Notes: generated from the letters alone by a model not told the origin. DNA of 64,000 nt from Mesorhizobium sp. M1B.F.Ca.ET.045.04.1.1 (GCF_003952465.1 NZ_CP034448.1:1984001-2048000); one strand, 5' to 3'; numbered from the stretch's first letter, positions 35,184 through 45,015 are shown. Made by a program: numbers and translations.

Positions 35184-37178
35184 GTGGCAACGCGCAGTTG
35201 CGCATGGGGTGGATCGCATTTGACGTGGTTGGGTTTGAAAGCTCCGCGGGCCAGCGAGCGCGCGGTGCTGGTCTTGATGACAGCCGGCATCGTTGCCGTG
35301 GCCGCATCGATTCTGTCGCCGAGCTTTCAGCTTAGCGCCGAGGCGCTCAGGCTCTGCCTGCAGCTGTCGATTGCCGCGATCGGAGCGTCGCTTTTCCTTT
35401 TCGCGCTGTTCATTCGCCGGATCGCCGGCGACCACCGGCAAATCGCCGAAAGCGAGCAGCGCTTCCGCCGCGCGATGGAGGATTCAGCGATCGGCGTCGC
35501 TATCGTCGGTCTCGACGGTCGCATCGTGCAGACCAATCCCGCCTTCGCCGCCATGCTCGGCTACAGCCGCGCGGAAATCGAGGCGCTGACTTTTTTCCAG
35601 ATCACGCATCCGGACGATCAGCAGCTCGGCCGCGAGACGATGGTTGCGCTGAAGGAGGGAAAGATCGATTCCTTCCATTTCGAGAAGCGCTACCTCAAGA
35701 AGGACGGCACTCCGGTCTGGGCGCAGCTTGCCGGCTCCGTCATCCGCGAAGAGGGGACCGGCAGGCCACTCTATCTCGTGTCGCAGATCGAGGACATCGA
35801 TGCGCGCAAGCAGGCCGAAGCGCGCATCGCCGAAGCGGAGACCCGCTGGAACTTCGCGCTGACCAGCGCCGGACAAGGCGTCTGGAGCCTCGACATGCGC
35901 AAGGGCGGCACGACCTATTCCGAAACCTGGGTGAGGATGCTTGGTTATGACGACGGCGAGCTCGACGGTGATCCCGACCGCTGGCTGACGATGATCCACC
36001 CGGACGACCGCGAGCGCGTCGCCGAGGCAGACCGGGCGCATCTTGCCGATGAGACTGCCTTCTTCGAGGCCGAGTTCCGGATGCGCCACAAGGACGGTCA
36101 TTGGGTGTGGATCCTGGACCGCGGCAAGGCGATCGAGCGCGACGGCGAAGGCCGGCTGATCCGCGCCATCGGCAGCCTGACCGACATCACCGAGCGCAAG
36201 GAAGCGGAAGAACGTCTCAAGGTTTCGGCGGCCATGCTGGCCGACGAGAAGGAGCGGCTCAGGGTGACGCTGCAGTCGATCGGCGATGCGGTTATCTGCA
36301 CCGACGCCGCCAACCGCATCACCTTCATGAACCCGGTCGCCGAAAAGCTGACCGGCGTTGCCGCCGGCGAGGCACTGGGCAAGGCGCTCAGCCATGTCTA
36401 TTGGGCGGTCGACGAGGAAACCGGGCAGAGGATCGGCCTGACGCGTCCCTCGGCCGGCGACCGTCAACATTGCGACCAGAACACACGTGCCGTTCTCGTC
36501 CGGCGCGACGACACGCGCTGCAGCATCCGGCAGGTGGTGTCGCCAATCATGAACGATCGCAACGAGTTCTGCGGACTCGTCATCGTCTTCCAGGATTTCA
36601 CCGATGCGCGCGCCCTGCAGCGCCAGCTGGCCTATGCCGCGGCCCACGACGCGCTGACCGGGCTCGCCAACCGTTCGAGCTTCATCCGCACGATGGAGAA
36701 GCTGGTCGATCAGTGCCGTCTCAACGGCGGCGAGCACCAGTTCATGTTCGTCGACCTCGATCATTTCAAGGCGGTCAACGACACCGGCGGTCACGCCGCG
36801 GGCGATGCGCTGCTCAAGCGCGTCGCCGACGCCATCCGCAACGTGCTTGGGCCGGAAGATATCGTTGCCCGCCTCGGTGGCGACGAGTTTGCCGTCATCC
36901 TGAAAGCCAGCGCGTCGGCACCGGCGGCAATCGCGGCGCGCTCCGTCATCGACGCCATCCGCAACCTGAACTTCGTCTGGGACGGCCGCCCGCATTCGAT
37001 CGGCGCCAGCATCGGGCTCGCGGCGATCCGCGCCGGCTGCGGCGAAGTGGATGAGATCATCGCCCGGGCGGACGCCGCCTGCTATGCCGCCAAGGCGGCC
37101 GGACGCGGTTGCGTTTCGGCAGCACCCGACGAAGCCCCGAGGGAAGGGGCGTCTCTACCGCTTGCCGCGGCATCCTGA
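35184..37178 (+). CDS. Multi-PAS diguanylate cyclase
   Basis: A 664-residue protein. Two membrane helices (about 27-45 and 57-78) are followed by three PAS/PAC modules (about 90-215, 217-340, 350-480; ITHPDDQQ, MIHPDDRERV and DAANRITFMNPVAEKLTG are visible) and a GGDEF domain with an intact GGDEF at 565-569. It makes c-di-GMP in response to PAS ligands. No EAL domain and no RxxD I-site are seen. The start is uncertain: GTG 35184 or TTG 35220, the latter preceded by GGGGTGGA. It follows nrsF by 100 bases; co-regulation with the sigma factor is possible but unproven. Confidence 0.9.
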   Translation: MATRSCAWGGSHLTWLGLKAPRASERAVLVLMTAGIVAVAASILSPSFQLSAEALRLCLQLSIAAIGASLFLFALFIRRIAGDHRQIAESEQRFRRAMEDSAIGVAIVGLDGRIVQTNPAFAAMLGYSRAEIEALTFFQITHPDDQQLGRETMVALKEGKIDSFHFEKRYLKKDGTPVWAQLAGSVIREEGTGRPLYLVSQIEDIDARKQAEARIAEAETRWNFALTSAGQGVWSLDMRKGGTTYSETWVRMLGYDDGELDGDPDRWLTMIHPDDRERVAEADRAHLADETAFFEAEFRMRHKDGHWVWILDRGKAIERDGEGRLIRAIGSLTDITERKEAEERLKVSAAMLADEKERLRVTLQSIGDAVICTDAANRITFMNPVAEKLTGVAAGEALGKALSHVYWAVDEETGQRIGLTRPSAGDRQHCDQNTRAVLVRRDDTRCSIRQVVSPIMNDRNEFCGLVIVFQDFTDARALQRQLAYAAAHDALTGLANRSSFIRTMEKLVDQCRLNGGEHQFMFVDLDHFKAVNDTGGHAAGDALLKRVADAIRNVLGPEDIVARLGGDEFAVILKASASAPAAIAARSVIDAIRNLNFVWDGRPHSIGASIGLAAIRAGCGEVDEIIARADAACYAAKAAGRGCVSAAPDEAPREGASLPLAAAS

Positions 37179-37206
37179 GCGCCGGAAAGCGCTCAATCGA
37201 CGAGGA

Positions 37207-38085
37207 TCAGCGCGTCGGCACCGGATGGTCGCCGCGATAGTCGTAGAAGCCGCGTCCGGTCTTGCGACCCAGCCAGCCGGCCTCGACATATTTCACCAAA
37301 AGCGGGCAGGGGCGGTACTTCGAGTCCGACAGCCCCTCATGCAGCACCTGCATAATCGACAGGCAGGTGTCGAGGCCGATGAAGTCGGCGAGCTGCAGCG
37401 GTCCCATCGGATGATTGGCGCCGAGCCGCATGGCGGTGTCGATGGCGTCGACCGTGCCGACGCCCTCATAGAGCGTGTAGATCGCCTCGTTGATCATCGG
37501 CAGCAGGATGCGGTTGACGATGAAGGCCGGGAAATCCTCGGAGACGGTGATCGTCTTGTCGAGGTGGTTGACGAAGGCCTTGGCTGCTTCGAAGGTCTTG
37601 TCCTCGGTGGCGATGCCTCGCACCAGCTCGACCAGCTTCATCACCGGCACCGGGTTCATGAAATGTATGCCGATGAAGCGCTCCGGCCGGTCGGTCTGGG
37701 CGGCGAGCCGCGTGATCGAAATCGACGAGGTATTGGTCGCCAGAATCGCTTCCGGATTGAGCTGTGGGCAGAGCTGGGCATAGATCTTGCGCTTGACCGT
37801 TTCGTCCTCGGTCGCCGCCTCGATCACGAGGTCGGCGGCGGCGAGATCAGCCATGGTGGATGCCGACGAGATGCGTGCCATCGCTTCGTTGCGCGCCTTC
37901 TCCTCGAGCTTCCCTGAACCGACCTGGCGAGCCATGTTGCCGCTGACAGTGGCGATGCCCTTCTCGATGCGGTCGGACGAGACGTCGTGGATCAGGACCT
38001 TGTAGCCGGCCAGCGCCGAGACATGGGCGATACCGCCACCCATTTGACCCGCGCCGACAATGCCGATCGTCTCGATCTTGCTCAT
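37207..38085 (-). CDS. hbdA: 3-hydroxybutyryl-CoA dehydrogenase
   Basis: A 292-residue enzyme with an N-terminal NAD-binding loop GAGQMGGGIA (11-20), the catalytic His region FIGIHFMNPVPVMKLVE, and the C-terminal helical domain ending GRGFYDY. It interconverts acetoacetyl-CoA and 3-hydroxybutyryl-CoA in beta-oxidation or PHB-related metabolism. It lies downstream of etfBA on the same strand but is separated by a repeat and a terminator, so it is probably transcribed on its own. Confidence 0.92.
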   Translation of the reverse strand: MSKIETIGIVGAGQMGGGIAHVSALAGYKVLIHDVSSDRIEKGIATVSGNMARQVGSGKLEEKARNEAMARISSASTMADLAAADLVIEAATEDETVKRKIYAQLCPQLNPEAILATNTSSISITRLAAQTDRPERFIGIHFMNPVPVMKLVELVRGIATEDKTFEAAKAFVNHLDKTITVSEDFPAFIVNRILLPMINEAIYTLYEGVGTVDAIDTAMRLGANHPMGPLQLADFIGLDTCLSIMQVLHEGLSDSKYRPCPLLVKYVEAGWLGRKTGRGFYDYRGDHPVPTR

Positions 38086-38102
38086 TTACCCCAATCCCGT
38101 CT

Positions 38103-38198
38103 GGAGCTTTTCCGCTTCCCCGAAGCGAGAAAACGCTCCTATCTCTTGTTTCGCGCAATTCCGGATGGAAAACCGCTACGCACTTTCCCTGGAATTGC
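38103..38198. repeat. Two-hairpin dispersed repeat
   Basis: Two palindromes in a row: GGAGC-TTTTC-CGCTTC with GAAGCG-GAAAA-CGCTCC (38110-38139 region), then GCAATTCC (38155-38162) with GGAATTGC (38191-38198). The second half closely matches 62320-62364. It belongs to a family of rhizobial extragenic palindromes and lies between etfA and hbdA. Confidence 0.7.
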
Positions 38199-38235
38199 TT
38201 TCAAGCCTTAGCAGCCTGCTTTTTGTGCAGCGCAA

Positions 38236-38272
38236 ACTAAAAGGGCGGGGAGACTTCGTCTACCCCACCCTT
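38236..38272 (-). terminator. Terminator after etfA
   Basis: Minus strand AAGGGTGGGGTAGAC, loop GAA, GTCTCCCCGCCCTT, then TTTAG. This is a long stem with one bulge and one mismatch, about 30 bases after the etfA stop. It should end the etfB-etfA transcript before hbdA. Confidence 0.7.
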
Positions 38273-38301
38273 CGGATTTTAATATGCCTGAGCGGAAGGC
38301 G

Positions 38302-39231
38302 TCAAAGCGCCTTTTGCAGTTCCGGCAGGATGACGAAGAGATCGCCGACGAGGCCGTAGTCGGCGACCTGGAAGATCGGCGCTTCCTCGTCCTTGTTGAT
38401 GGCGACGATGACCTTCGAATCCTTCATGCCGGCGAGATGCTGGATGGCGCCGGAAATGCCGACGGCGATGTAGAGGTCGGGGGCGACCACCTTGCCGGTC
38501 TGGCCCACCTGCCAGTCGTTGGGGGCGTAGCCTGCATCAACCGCGGCGCGCGAGGCGCCAACAGCGGCGCCAAGCTTGTCGGCGACGGGCAGGATCACTT
38601 CCTGGAACTTCTCCGAGGAGCCGAGCGCGCGGCCGCCCGAGATGATGATCTTGGCCGAGGTCAGCTCCGGACGATCGGTTTCGGAGAGCTTGTTCTCGAC
38701 GAAGGAGGAGAGGCCGGGGTTGGCGGCGGCGCCGACCGTCTCGACCGCAGCCGAGCCACCCTCGGGCGCGGCCTGGAAAGAGGCGGTGCGGACCGTGATA
38801 ACCTTCTTGGCGTCGGTCGACTGCACGGTCTGGATGGCGTTGCCGGCATAGATCGGCCGCTTGAAGGTGTCGGGCGAGACCACCTCGATGATCTCGGACA
38901 CCTGGGCGACGTCGAGCAAGGCGGCCGCGCGCGGCGCGACATTCTTGCCGACCGACGTGGCCGGCGCGACGATGGCGTCATAGGAGCCTGCCAGCGAGAC
39001 GACGAGCGCCGCCGTCGGTTCGGCGAGACGCTCCGAAAGCTCGTCGGCCTCGGCGAGCAGCACCTTGCGCACGCCCTTCAGTTTCGACGCGGCGTCGGCA
39101 GCAGCCTTGGCGCCCTTGCCGGCGACCAGCACGTCGACATCCGAGCCGATCTGGAGGGCCGCCGACAGCGCCTTGGCGGTCTGGTCGGAAAGGCTCGCGT
39201 TGTCGTGTTCGGCGATGAGGAGAATTGCCAT
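38302..39231 (-). CDS. etfA: Electron transfer flavoprotein alpha subunit
   Basis: A 309-residue protein. The N-terminal domain starts [14 protein letters not shown], and the C-terminal FAD domain contains the family run [37 protein letters not shown], with the closing [25 protein letters not shown]. It forms a heterodimer with EtfB and passes electrons from acyl-CoA and related dehydrogenases to ETF:quinone oxidoreductase. Twenty-two bases separate it from etfB. Confidence 0.95.
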   Translation of the reverse strand: MAILLIAEHDNASLSDQTAKALSAALQIGSDVDVLVAGKGAKAAADAASKLKGVRKVLLAEADELSERLAEPTAALVVSLAGSYDAIVAPATSVGKNVAPRAAALLDVAQVSEIIEVVSPDTFKRPIYAGNAIQTVQSTDAKKVITVRTASFQAAPEGGSAAVETVGAAANPGLSSFVENKLSETDRPELTSAKIIISGGRALGSSEKFQEVILPVADKLGAAVGASRAAVDAGYAPNDWQVGQTGKVVAPDLYIAVGISGAIQHLAGMKDSKVIVAINKDEEAPIFQVADYGLVGDLFVILPELQKAL

Positions 39232-39253
39232 TTTCTGTTCCTTTCCTGACCGC

Positions 39254-40003
39254 TCAGAGCACGCCGGCTTCGTTCTTGAGCTTCTCGACCAGCTCGGCGA
39301 CGCTCTTGACCTTGACGCCCGCCTTGCGGCCGCCCGGCTCCTCGGTCTTGATCACCTTGAGGCGCGGCTTGACGTCGGCGCCGTAGTCGGCCGGGCTCTT
39401 CTCGTCGAGCGGCTTCTTCTTGGCCTTCATGATGTTGGGCAGCGAGGCATAGCGCGGCTGGTTGAGGCGAAGGTCGGCGGTCACGATCGCCGGCATCTTC
39501 AGCTCGACGGTCTGCAGGCCGCCGTCGACTTCGCGCGTCACCTTGGCATGATCGCCGGCGAGCTCCACCTTGGAGGCGAAGGTGCCCTGAGCCCAGCCCA
39601 GCAGCGCCGCCAGCATCTGGCCGGTCTGATTGCTGTCGTCGTCGATCGCCTGCTTGCCGAGGATGACGAGGCCCGGCTTCTCGGCCTCGACCACGCCCTT
39701 CAGCACCTTGGCGACGCCGAGCGGCTCGGTCTGCTCGTCGGTCTTGACTAGGATGGCGCGATCGGCGCCCATGGCGAGAGCGGTGCGGAGCGTTTCCTGC
39801 GCCTGCTGCGGGCCGATCGACACGACGATGATCTCCTCGGCCTTGCCGGCTTCCTTGATCCGGATCGCTTCCTCGACCGCGATCTCGTCGAACGGGTTCA
39901 TCGCCATCTTGACGTTGGCGAGCTCGACGCCCAGCCCGTCGGCCTTGACCCGGACCTTGACGTTCGCATCCACAACCCGCTTCACGGGCACAAGGATCTT
40001 CAT
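39254..40003 (-). CDS. etfB: Electron transfer flavoprotein beta subunit
   Basis: A 249-residue protein from ATG 40003 ([12 protein letters not shown]) with an AGGAAA ribosome site. AMP-binding family features include [29 protein letters not shown] and [24 protein letters not shown]. Partner of EtfA, first gene of the pair. The 36 extra codons available upstream are not family-like. Confidence 0.95.
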   Translation of the reverse strand: MKILVPVKRVVDANVKVRVKADGLGVELANVKMAMNPFDEIAVEEAIRIKEAGKAEEIIVVSIGPQQAQETLRTALAMGADRAILVKTDEQTEPLGVAKVLKGVVEAEKPGLVILGKQAIDDDSNQTGQMLAALLGWAQGTFASKVELAGDHAKVTREVDGGLQTVELKMPAIVTADLRLNQPRYASLPNIMKAKKKPLDEKSPADYGADVKPRLKVIKTEEPGGRKAGVKVKSVAELVEKLKNEAGVL

Positions 40004-40145
40004 TTTCCTGTCACCTCTCCTGAGATAGTCGGGCGCGCTATAGCAGTGTGCGCCTTGCCAGAGTTGTCGAAAGCCGACATTCCGGGCGGAATTCTGGCCT
40101 TCAACCGCCAAGAACCTGTTCCACCCCGATCTTTCGTTTGAGCAC

Positions 40146-40182
40146 GATCTTTTCCGAAAACCGGTTCCCGCTTTTCGGGATC
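40146..40182. repeat. Short palindromic repeat upstream of etfB
   Basis: GATC and CCGAAAA (40154-40160) pair with TTTTCGG (40172-40178) and GATC. The GATCTTTTCCGAAAACCGG pattern is common in rhizobial intergenic space. The whole 249-base gap between etfB and the rhomboid gene (40004-40252) holds this palindrome, the etfB promoter region and no gene. Confidence 0.6.
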
Positions 40183-40252
40183 AGCCCCGGGGTGGCGTTT
40201 CCGTAGTGGCGGCAATCCGGCGCGTCAATATGCGTGACGCATTCAAATCGGT

Positions 40253-41062
40253 TCAGTCCTGAGGCGACGCAGCCCCGCGGCCCCATTGCGGCGCGGACTG
40301 CGCCGGGGGCTCCGGCGTTGCCCCGGGCTCAATCGGAACGGGCACCTGCTGGACATTCGGCGTAGGGCCCGGCTCGCCGTCGGCACCGGCAAGCAGCGGC
40401 ACGCCGCGGCTGCGCAGCACCAGAACGAGAACCGCGCCGGCAATGATGCCGCCGATATGGCAGGCCCACGAGACCTGGTCCTCGCCGCCCGCGGCAAACA
40501 TCACGATCTGGAACAGGATCCAGAGGATGAGCGGGATGAAGGCAGGAATGCGCAGAGGGATGCGGGCGAAGGCCAGCACCCAGACCTTAACCCTGGGATA
40601 GAGGATCAGGTAGGCCGCGACCACGCCGGCGATGGCGCCGGAGGCGCCGATCAGCGGCACCTGCGAATCCCAGCCAACCAACCCTTGAACGAAAGCACCC
40701 GCCGCCGCGCAGGCGAGGTAGAAGATCAGGTAGCGGATATGGCCGAGCGCGTCCTCGACATTGTCCCCGAACACCCACAGGAACAGCATGTTGCCGCCGA
40801 GGTGGAAGATGTCGGCATGCAGGAAGGAATAGGTGAGATAGCTGAGGCTCTCGGGAATGACGACGAATTCGGGCGACAACTCGACCTTGTCGTGGACGAC
40901 CGAAGGGATGAAGCCGAGGCCGAGCACCGCGGCATTGTTGAAGTTCTCGCCGCCAAGCGTGGTCGCGAGATAGACCAGGGCGTTCGCCGCGATCAGGCCG
41001 ATCGTCACATATTGCAGGCGGATGTGGCGCAGCCTGTTGGTGTCATAGAGCGGGATAAACAT
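40253..41062 (-). CDS. Rhomboid-family intramembrane serine protease
   Basis: A 269-residue protein from ATG 41062 (CGGGAGGATCCG ribosome site), with six to seven membrane helices. It has the rhomboid set: HLGGN (87-91), the nucleophile Ser141 in GASGAIAGV, and His202 in CHIGGIIAG, which form the Ser-His dyad. It cuts membrane proteins within the bilayer. The substrate is unknown. The last 45 residues are a soluble, Pro-rich tail. Confidence 0.92.
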   Translation of the reverse strand: MFIPLYDTNRLRHIRLQYVTIGLIAANALVYLATTLGGENFNNAAVLGLGFIPSVVHDKVELSPEFVVIPESLSYLTYSFLHADIFHLGGNMLFLWVFGDNVEDALGHIRYLIFYLACAAAGAFVQGLVGWDSQVPLIGASGAIAGVVAAYLILYPRVKVWVLAFARIPLRIPAFIPLILWILFQIVMFAAGGEDQVSWACHIGGIIAGAVLVLVLRSRGVPLLAGADGEPGPTPNVQQVPVPIEPGATPEPPAQSAPQWGRGAASPQD

Positions 41063-41087
41063 CGGATCCTCCCGCCATACCCGATTG

Positions 41088-41669
41088 TCAGCGGTTCTTG
41101 CCGGGAACCCATAGCACGTCGGCATTTCCGTTGTCATTGACCGCACGCGCGGCGACGAAAAGGAAGTCCGAGACCCGGTTGATGTATTTCAGCGCCTCGC
41201 GGTTGACGTGCTCGGCAGGATGCTGCGCCAGCGCCACCATGACGCGTTCGGCGCGCCGCGCCACCGTGCGCGCCAGATGCAGGGCGGCCGCCGCCGGCGT
41301 GCCGCCATTCAGCACGAAGGACTTCAGCGGCTGCAGCTGCTTGTTGAGAAGATCGATGTCCTTTTCGACGCGCTCGGTCTGCGCGGCAACGATGCGCAGC
41401 GGCTCGTAGTCGAGCGGCTTGCCTTCGTCCGGCACCGCAAGATCGGCGCCGAGGTCGAAAAGGTCGTTCTGGATGCGCGACAGCATGACGTCGATCGCCG
41501 GATGATCCTTTCCGGTGTGGAGGCGCGCCATGCCGATGCAAGCATTGGCCTCGTCGACCGTGCCGTAGGCTTCGACGCGCAGATCGGATTTCAGCCGCCG
41601 CTCGCCGCTGCCGAGACCGGTGGTGCCGTCGTCACCGGTGCGGGTGTAGATCTTGTTGAGCTTGACCAC
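41088..41669 (-). CDS. ATP:cob(I)alamin adenosyltransferase, PduO type
   Basis: A 193-residue enzyme of the PduO family. It has the ATP-binding N-terminus KIYTRTGDDGTTGLGSGERRLKSD, EAYGTVDEANACIG, and the helix TVARRAERVMVALAQ with the conserved Arg and Glu. It makes adenosylcobalamin, the coenzyme of methylmalonyl-CoA mutase. It lies 25 bases upstream of the rhomboid gene on the same strand. Confidence 0.93.
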   Translation of the reverse strand: MVKLNKIYTRTGDDGTTGLGSGERRLKSDLRVEAYGTVDEANACIGMARLHTGKDHPAIDVMLSRIQNDLFDLGADLAVPDEGKPLDYEPLRIVAAQTERVEKDIDLLNKQLQPLKSFVLNGGTPAAAALHLARTVARRAERVMVALAQHPAEHVNREALKYINRVSDFLFVAARAVNDNGNADVLWVPGKNR

Positions 41670-41692
41670 GCCTTACCTCCTTGCGGCGAACG

Positions 41693-41884
41693 TCACTTGC
41701 GAGTGAACCAGACGGCCAGCAGGATCAGCGCCAGGGCCACGGCCTGCAGCAGAACGCGCGCCTGCATCAGCTTGTTGGAGGTCACGCCGGAGCCGCCTCG
41801 CATCATGTTGACGAGACCGCGGATCAGCACGACGACGACGGCGGCCATGACGACCAGGGCGAGGATTTTGAAGGTGGTTGCCAT
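41693..41884 (-). CDS. Twin-transmembrane small protein
   Basis: A 63-residue protein with two hydrophobic helices (about 4-24 and 45-60) joined by a short polar loop containing RGGSGVTSNKLMQARV. Small twin-TM proteins with this SNKLMQ(A/W)RV loop resemble the HIG1 domain and are common next to the adenosyltransferase and etf genes in Rhizobiales. Function unknown; a role in respiratory complex assembly can be suspected from the HIG1 likeness only. Confidence 0.8.
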   Translation of the reverse strand: MATTFKILALVVMAAVVVVLIRGLVNMMRGGSGVTSNKLMQARVLLQAVALALILLAVWFTRK

Positions 41885-41907
41885 GGGCTGGCTCCGGTTC
41901 GGTTTCG

Positions 41908-42774
41908 TTACGCGCGCCTGGCGAGCACGCGGTAGAGCGCTGATGCCGGCAGGATGCGCTTGAGCATCACGCCGATTCTGGCCGGCACCGTTACCACATA
42001 GTGCGGGCGCGGGCGCTGTGACAGAAGCGCGTGGCGCAAGGCAACATGGACAACTTCCGGTCCGGGCTTCAGCCGCGAGACGCTGCCGCCAGCCTGCAGC
42101 CGCGCAAGCTGCGCCTTATAGTCGGCGCGGTGCACGGAGTTCTCGATGTCGATATTCTTCAGGAACCAGGCAAGGCCGTTGCTGGCGATCTTCGAGGTCA
42201 CCGGCCCAGGCTCGATCAGCGAAAGCTGGATGCCGCTGCCTTCGAGTTCCTGGCGCATGCACAGCATAAGGCCTTCGATGGCGTGTTTGGACGCCGAATA
42301 GGCGCCGCGAAAGCGGACCGGGGCAAGGCCCAGGATCGAGGAGCAGTGGACGAGACGGCCGTGACCCTGGCTGCGCATGACCGGCACGACGCGCCGCGTC
42401 AGGTCGTGCCAGCCGAAGAAATTGGCCTCGAACTGCTCGCGCAGCGCCTCGACTGGCAGGTCCTCGACGGCGCCGGGCTGCGCGTAGGCGCCGTTGTTGA
42501 ACAGCGCATCGAGTTTGCCCTCGGTGCGCTCCAAGACCGCGTCGACCAGGGCGGCAATCGACTCCGGCTCACGATAGTCGAGATAGAAGGCCTCGATACC
42601 GTCGGCCTCGAGAGCCTCGATGTCGGTCGGCTTGCGTGCCGTGGCGAATACGCGCCAGCCTTCCGCCTTCAATGCCCGCGCGCAATAGGCGCCTATGCCG
42701 GAGGAGGCGCCGGTGACGATAATGGTGCGCAACTCTTTGGCGGTGGGAATCGCGGTTTGACCTGGGGTTGCCAT
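41908..42774 (-). CDS. SDR-family oxidoreductase
   Basis: A 288-residue short-chain dehydrogenase from ATG 42774; the longer frame begins at a TTG three codons earlier. The NAD(P)-binding motif is TGASSGIG (about 19-26) and the catalytic motif is YSASK, preceded by a Ser in VHCSSILG. The length with a C-terminal extension suits the classical SDRs acting on lipids or steroids, but no substrate can be inferred. Confidence 0.9.
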   Translation of the reverse strand: MATPGQTAIPTAKELRTIIVTGASSGIGAYCARALKAEGWRVFATARKPTDIEALEADGIEAFYLDYREPESIAALVDAVLERTEGKLDALFNNGAYAQPGAVEDLPVEALREQFEANFFGWHDLTRRVVPVMRSQGHGRLVHCSSILGLAPVRFRGAYSASKHAIEGLMLCMRQELEGSGIQLSLIEPGPVTSKIASNGLAWFLKNIDIENSVHRADYKAQLARLQAGGSVSRLKPGPEVVHVALRHALLSQRPRPHYVVTVPARIGVMLKRILPASALYRVLARRA

Positions 42775-42832
42775 TTGCCGCAATCACTTCCCATATTCGC
42801 GGCGTCGACACAATCGAGCGGAGCGCGGGTCC

Positions 42833-43684
42833 TTGCTCAGGAATATCGTCGCGGTCAAGCGAGTGCTCTACGATGCGATCGGCCATTTCAACACCGACGA
42901 CGGCTGGGCAATGGCCAGCCATCTGGCGATCACCTCGCTGATGGCGCTGTTTCCGTTCCTAATCTTTGCCACGACGCTTGCGAGCTTCCTCGGCGCGCGC
43001 GCCTTCGCCGACACGGCCGTGCATCTGGTCTTCGACACCTGGCCGGAGCAGATCGCCAAGCCGATCGCGCGCGAGGTGCAGAACGTGCTCACCGTGCGGC
43101 GCACCGACCTTCTGACCTATGGCGTTCTTTTAGCCGCCTACTTCGCCTCGAACGGCATCGAGGCTTTGCGCACCTCGCTCAACCGCGCCTACAGGGTCAC
43201 CGAGACGCGCGGCATCATCCACCGCAGGGTGCAGAGCATCATTTTCGTGCTGATCGCTACGGCCTGTTTTCTTGCCGTCAGCGTGCTTCTCGTGTTCGCG
43301 CCGCTGCTGGCGCGGCTGGCCGAAGCGCATCTGGAATGGATCAAGCCCTATATGGGCACGATCACGATTTGGCGTTACGTGATCGCCTCGACAGTCATCG
43401 TCATCGGCCTTTTCGCCGTGCATATCTGGCTGCCGGCCGGCAAGCGCCGCTTCGTCTCCATCGTGCCCGGCATCGTCTTCACGCTGGTCGCCTGGCTGGC
43501 CGGCTCGACCATCTTCGCCACCTATCTCGACCATTTCTCGTCTTATGTGACGACCTATGCGGGACTGGCCTCGATCATGATCGCGGTGGTGTTCCTCTAC
43601 ATCATCTCGGCCATCTTCATCCTCGGCGGCGAGCTTAATGCCGCCATCAGCCGTTATCTCGAGGCGCGCGCGAGGGTAGGTTGA
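42833..43684 (+). CDS. YihY/virulence factor BrkB family membrane protein
   Basis: A 283-residue protein with six membrane helices, starting from TTG 42833 (GGAG nine bases upstream). Family features are WAMASHLAITSLMALFPFL near the N-terminus and ILGGELNAAISRYLE near the C-terminus. It was formerly called RNase BN by mistake. Function unknown. It is divergent from the SDR gene and convergent with the broken DMT gene. Confidence 0.88.
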   Translation: MLRNIVAVKRVLYDAIGHFNTDDGWAMASHLAITSLMALFPFLIFATTLASFLGARAFADTAVHLVFDTWPEQIAKPIAREVQNVLTVRRTDLLTYGVLLAAYFASNGIEALRTSLNRAYRVTETRGIIHRRVQSIIFVLIATACFLAVSVLLVFAPLLARLAEAHLEWIKPYMGTITIWRYVIASTVIVIGLFAVHIWLPAGKRRFVSIVPGIVFTLVAWLAGSTIFATYLDHFSSYVTTYAGLASIMIAVVFLYIISAIFILGGELNAAISRYLEARARVG

Positions 43685-43691
43685 GGCAAGA

Positions 43692-44568
43692 TCATGCCTT
43701 GGCTGGCCGCGCGGTCGCCAGGCCGACGCCCAGCGTGGCGATCGCCATGCCGGCGATCTGCAGCAGATTGAGCTGCTCGCCGAACAGAGCCCAGGCGATG
43801 ACGGCGGTGACGGCCGGCACCAGATAGAACAGCGAAGCGACCTTCGACATCTCGCCGTCCCTGATCATCACCATCAACAGGAAGATGGCCCCGACCGACA
43901 GCACAAGGACCAGCCAGGCAAATGCGAAGATGAGCTCGCCGTTGACGGTCATCGCACGCGTCTCGAAGGCGAGCGATCCCAGGATCGTCACGACGGAGCC
44001 GCCGACATACTGCCACATCGTCGCCGAGACGAGGTCGCCGCCGGAGGCGAAGCGCTTCTGCCAGATCGTTCCGGCGGCCATGCCGAGCACCGAGACCAGC
44101 GAGGCCGTCAACGTCGCCGCGGTGACGCCGCCGCCAATCATGCCGAGCTTCGGCCAGAGCACGATGACGACGCCCAACAGCCCCACGGCAAGGCCCGCCC
44201 AATGGCGCGGCAGGATCGCCTCGCCGAGGAATTTGCCGGCAAGCACCGCCGTGATCAGCGGCTGCAGGCCGACAATCAGCGCCGAAAGACCAGCCGGCAT
44301 GCCCCGGTGGATCGCCCAGAACACGCCGCCCAGATAGACGCCGTGCATGAGGACGCCGGCCACCGTTGCGTGCAGCGCCTGCTCGCGGCTCGCCCCTGCG
44401 CTAGCCGAGCAGAAGGGTCAGGCCCGCAAACAGGATCGCCGCCAGCACGAAGCGGATGGCGAGGAAGGTGAAAGGCTCCGCCCACGGCATGGCATAGCGC
44501 GCGCCGATGAAGCCGGTCGCCCACAGGACGACGAAGGAGGCGGGAATGAACCGCTTGATGCTGTGCAT
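43692..44568 (-). pseudogene. DMT/EamA-family transporter split by a frameshift
   Basis: The 5' part (ATG 44568, MHSIKRFIPASFVVLWATGF) encodes the first two helices and stops at a TAG at 44401-44403 just after LTLLLG. The rest resumes in another frame (REQALHATVAGVLMHGVYLGG onward) and runs to 43692 with normal EamA helices. Joined, they give about 291 residues, the usual length. A single-base gain or loss at about 44395-44403 explains the break. An ATG at 44349 or GTG at 44363 could still start an N-truncated protein. Confidence 0.8.
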
Positions 44569-44727
44569 TGTGGGAGAGGGCTCTGGCTGCGGTGAAGGGT
44601 TGATGACGGCAATTGCTCTAATGCCGTTCAATTCGGCAAGCAAAACGAAACGGTTGATCCATAAGCTCATTCGAATTCAACAATCGGTGCCAGAGGGGCA
44701 TGGCGTTAAGGCACGCCATGGAGAGGC

Positions 44728-45015
44728 ATGCTTTTGCATCTCGGTACGACGTGGCTGCTGTTCGCGGTCGCGACCGTCGCGGTTTTCGGCTTCTTCTTCG
44801 GCACGGCGCTCGACGCCATCATGAAGGAAGACGGATTCGGCTCGACCGGCAACACGCTGCTGTTCACGCTGGGCTTCTTCGTTGCGGTGATGGGCGCCAA
44901 TGAGCACGGCATCACCTTCAGGGACCTCGGACTTGCGGTGGCATGGGGTTTGAGCGGCGCCTTCGTTCTCATCAGCGTGATGGCGCTGATCAAGGCGGGA
45001 CTCGCGCGCCTGTAA
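44728..45015 (+). CDS. Small membrane protein of unknown function
   Basis: A 95-residue protein with three hydrophobic helices (about 5-30, 42-58 and 66-90) and a short polar loop DAIMKEDGFGSTGN. I do not recognise a family. Codon use resembles the neighbours, and it is preceded by GGAGAGGC close to the ATG. Its stop codon is directly followed by the last base triplet of the convergent gluQ gene, so the two genes abut tail to tail. Confidence 0.65.
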   Translation: MLLHLGTTWLLFAVATVAVFGFFFGTALDAIMKEDGFGSTGNTLLFTLGFFVAVMGANEHGITFRDLGLAVAWGLSGAFVLISVMALIKAGLARL

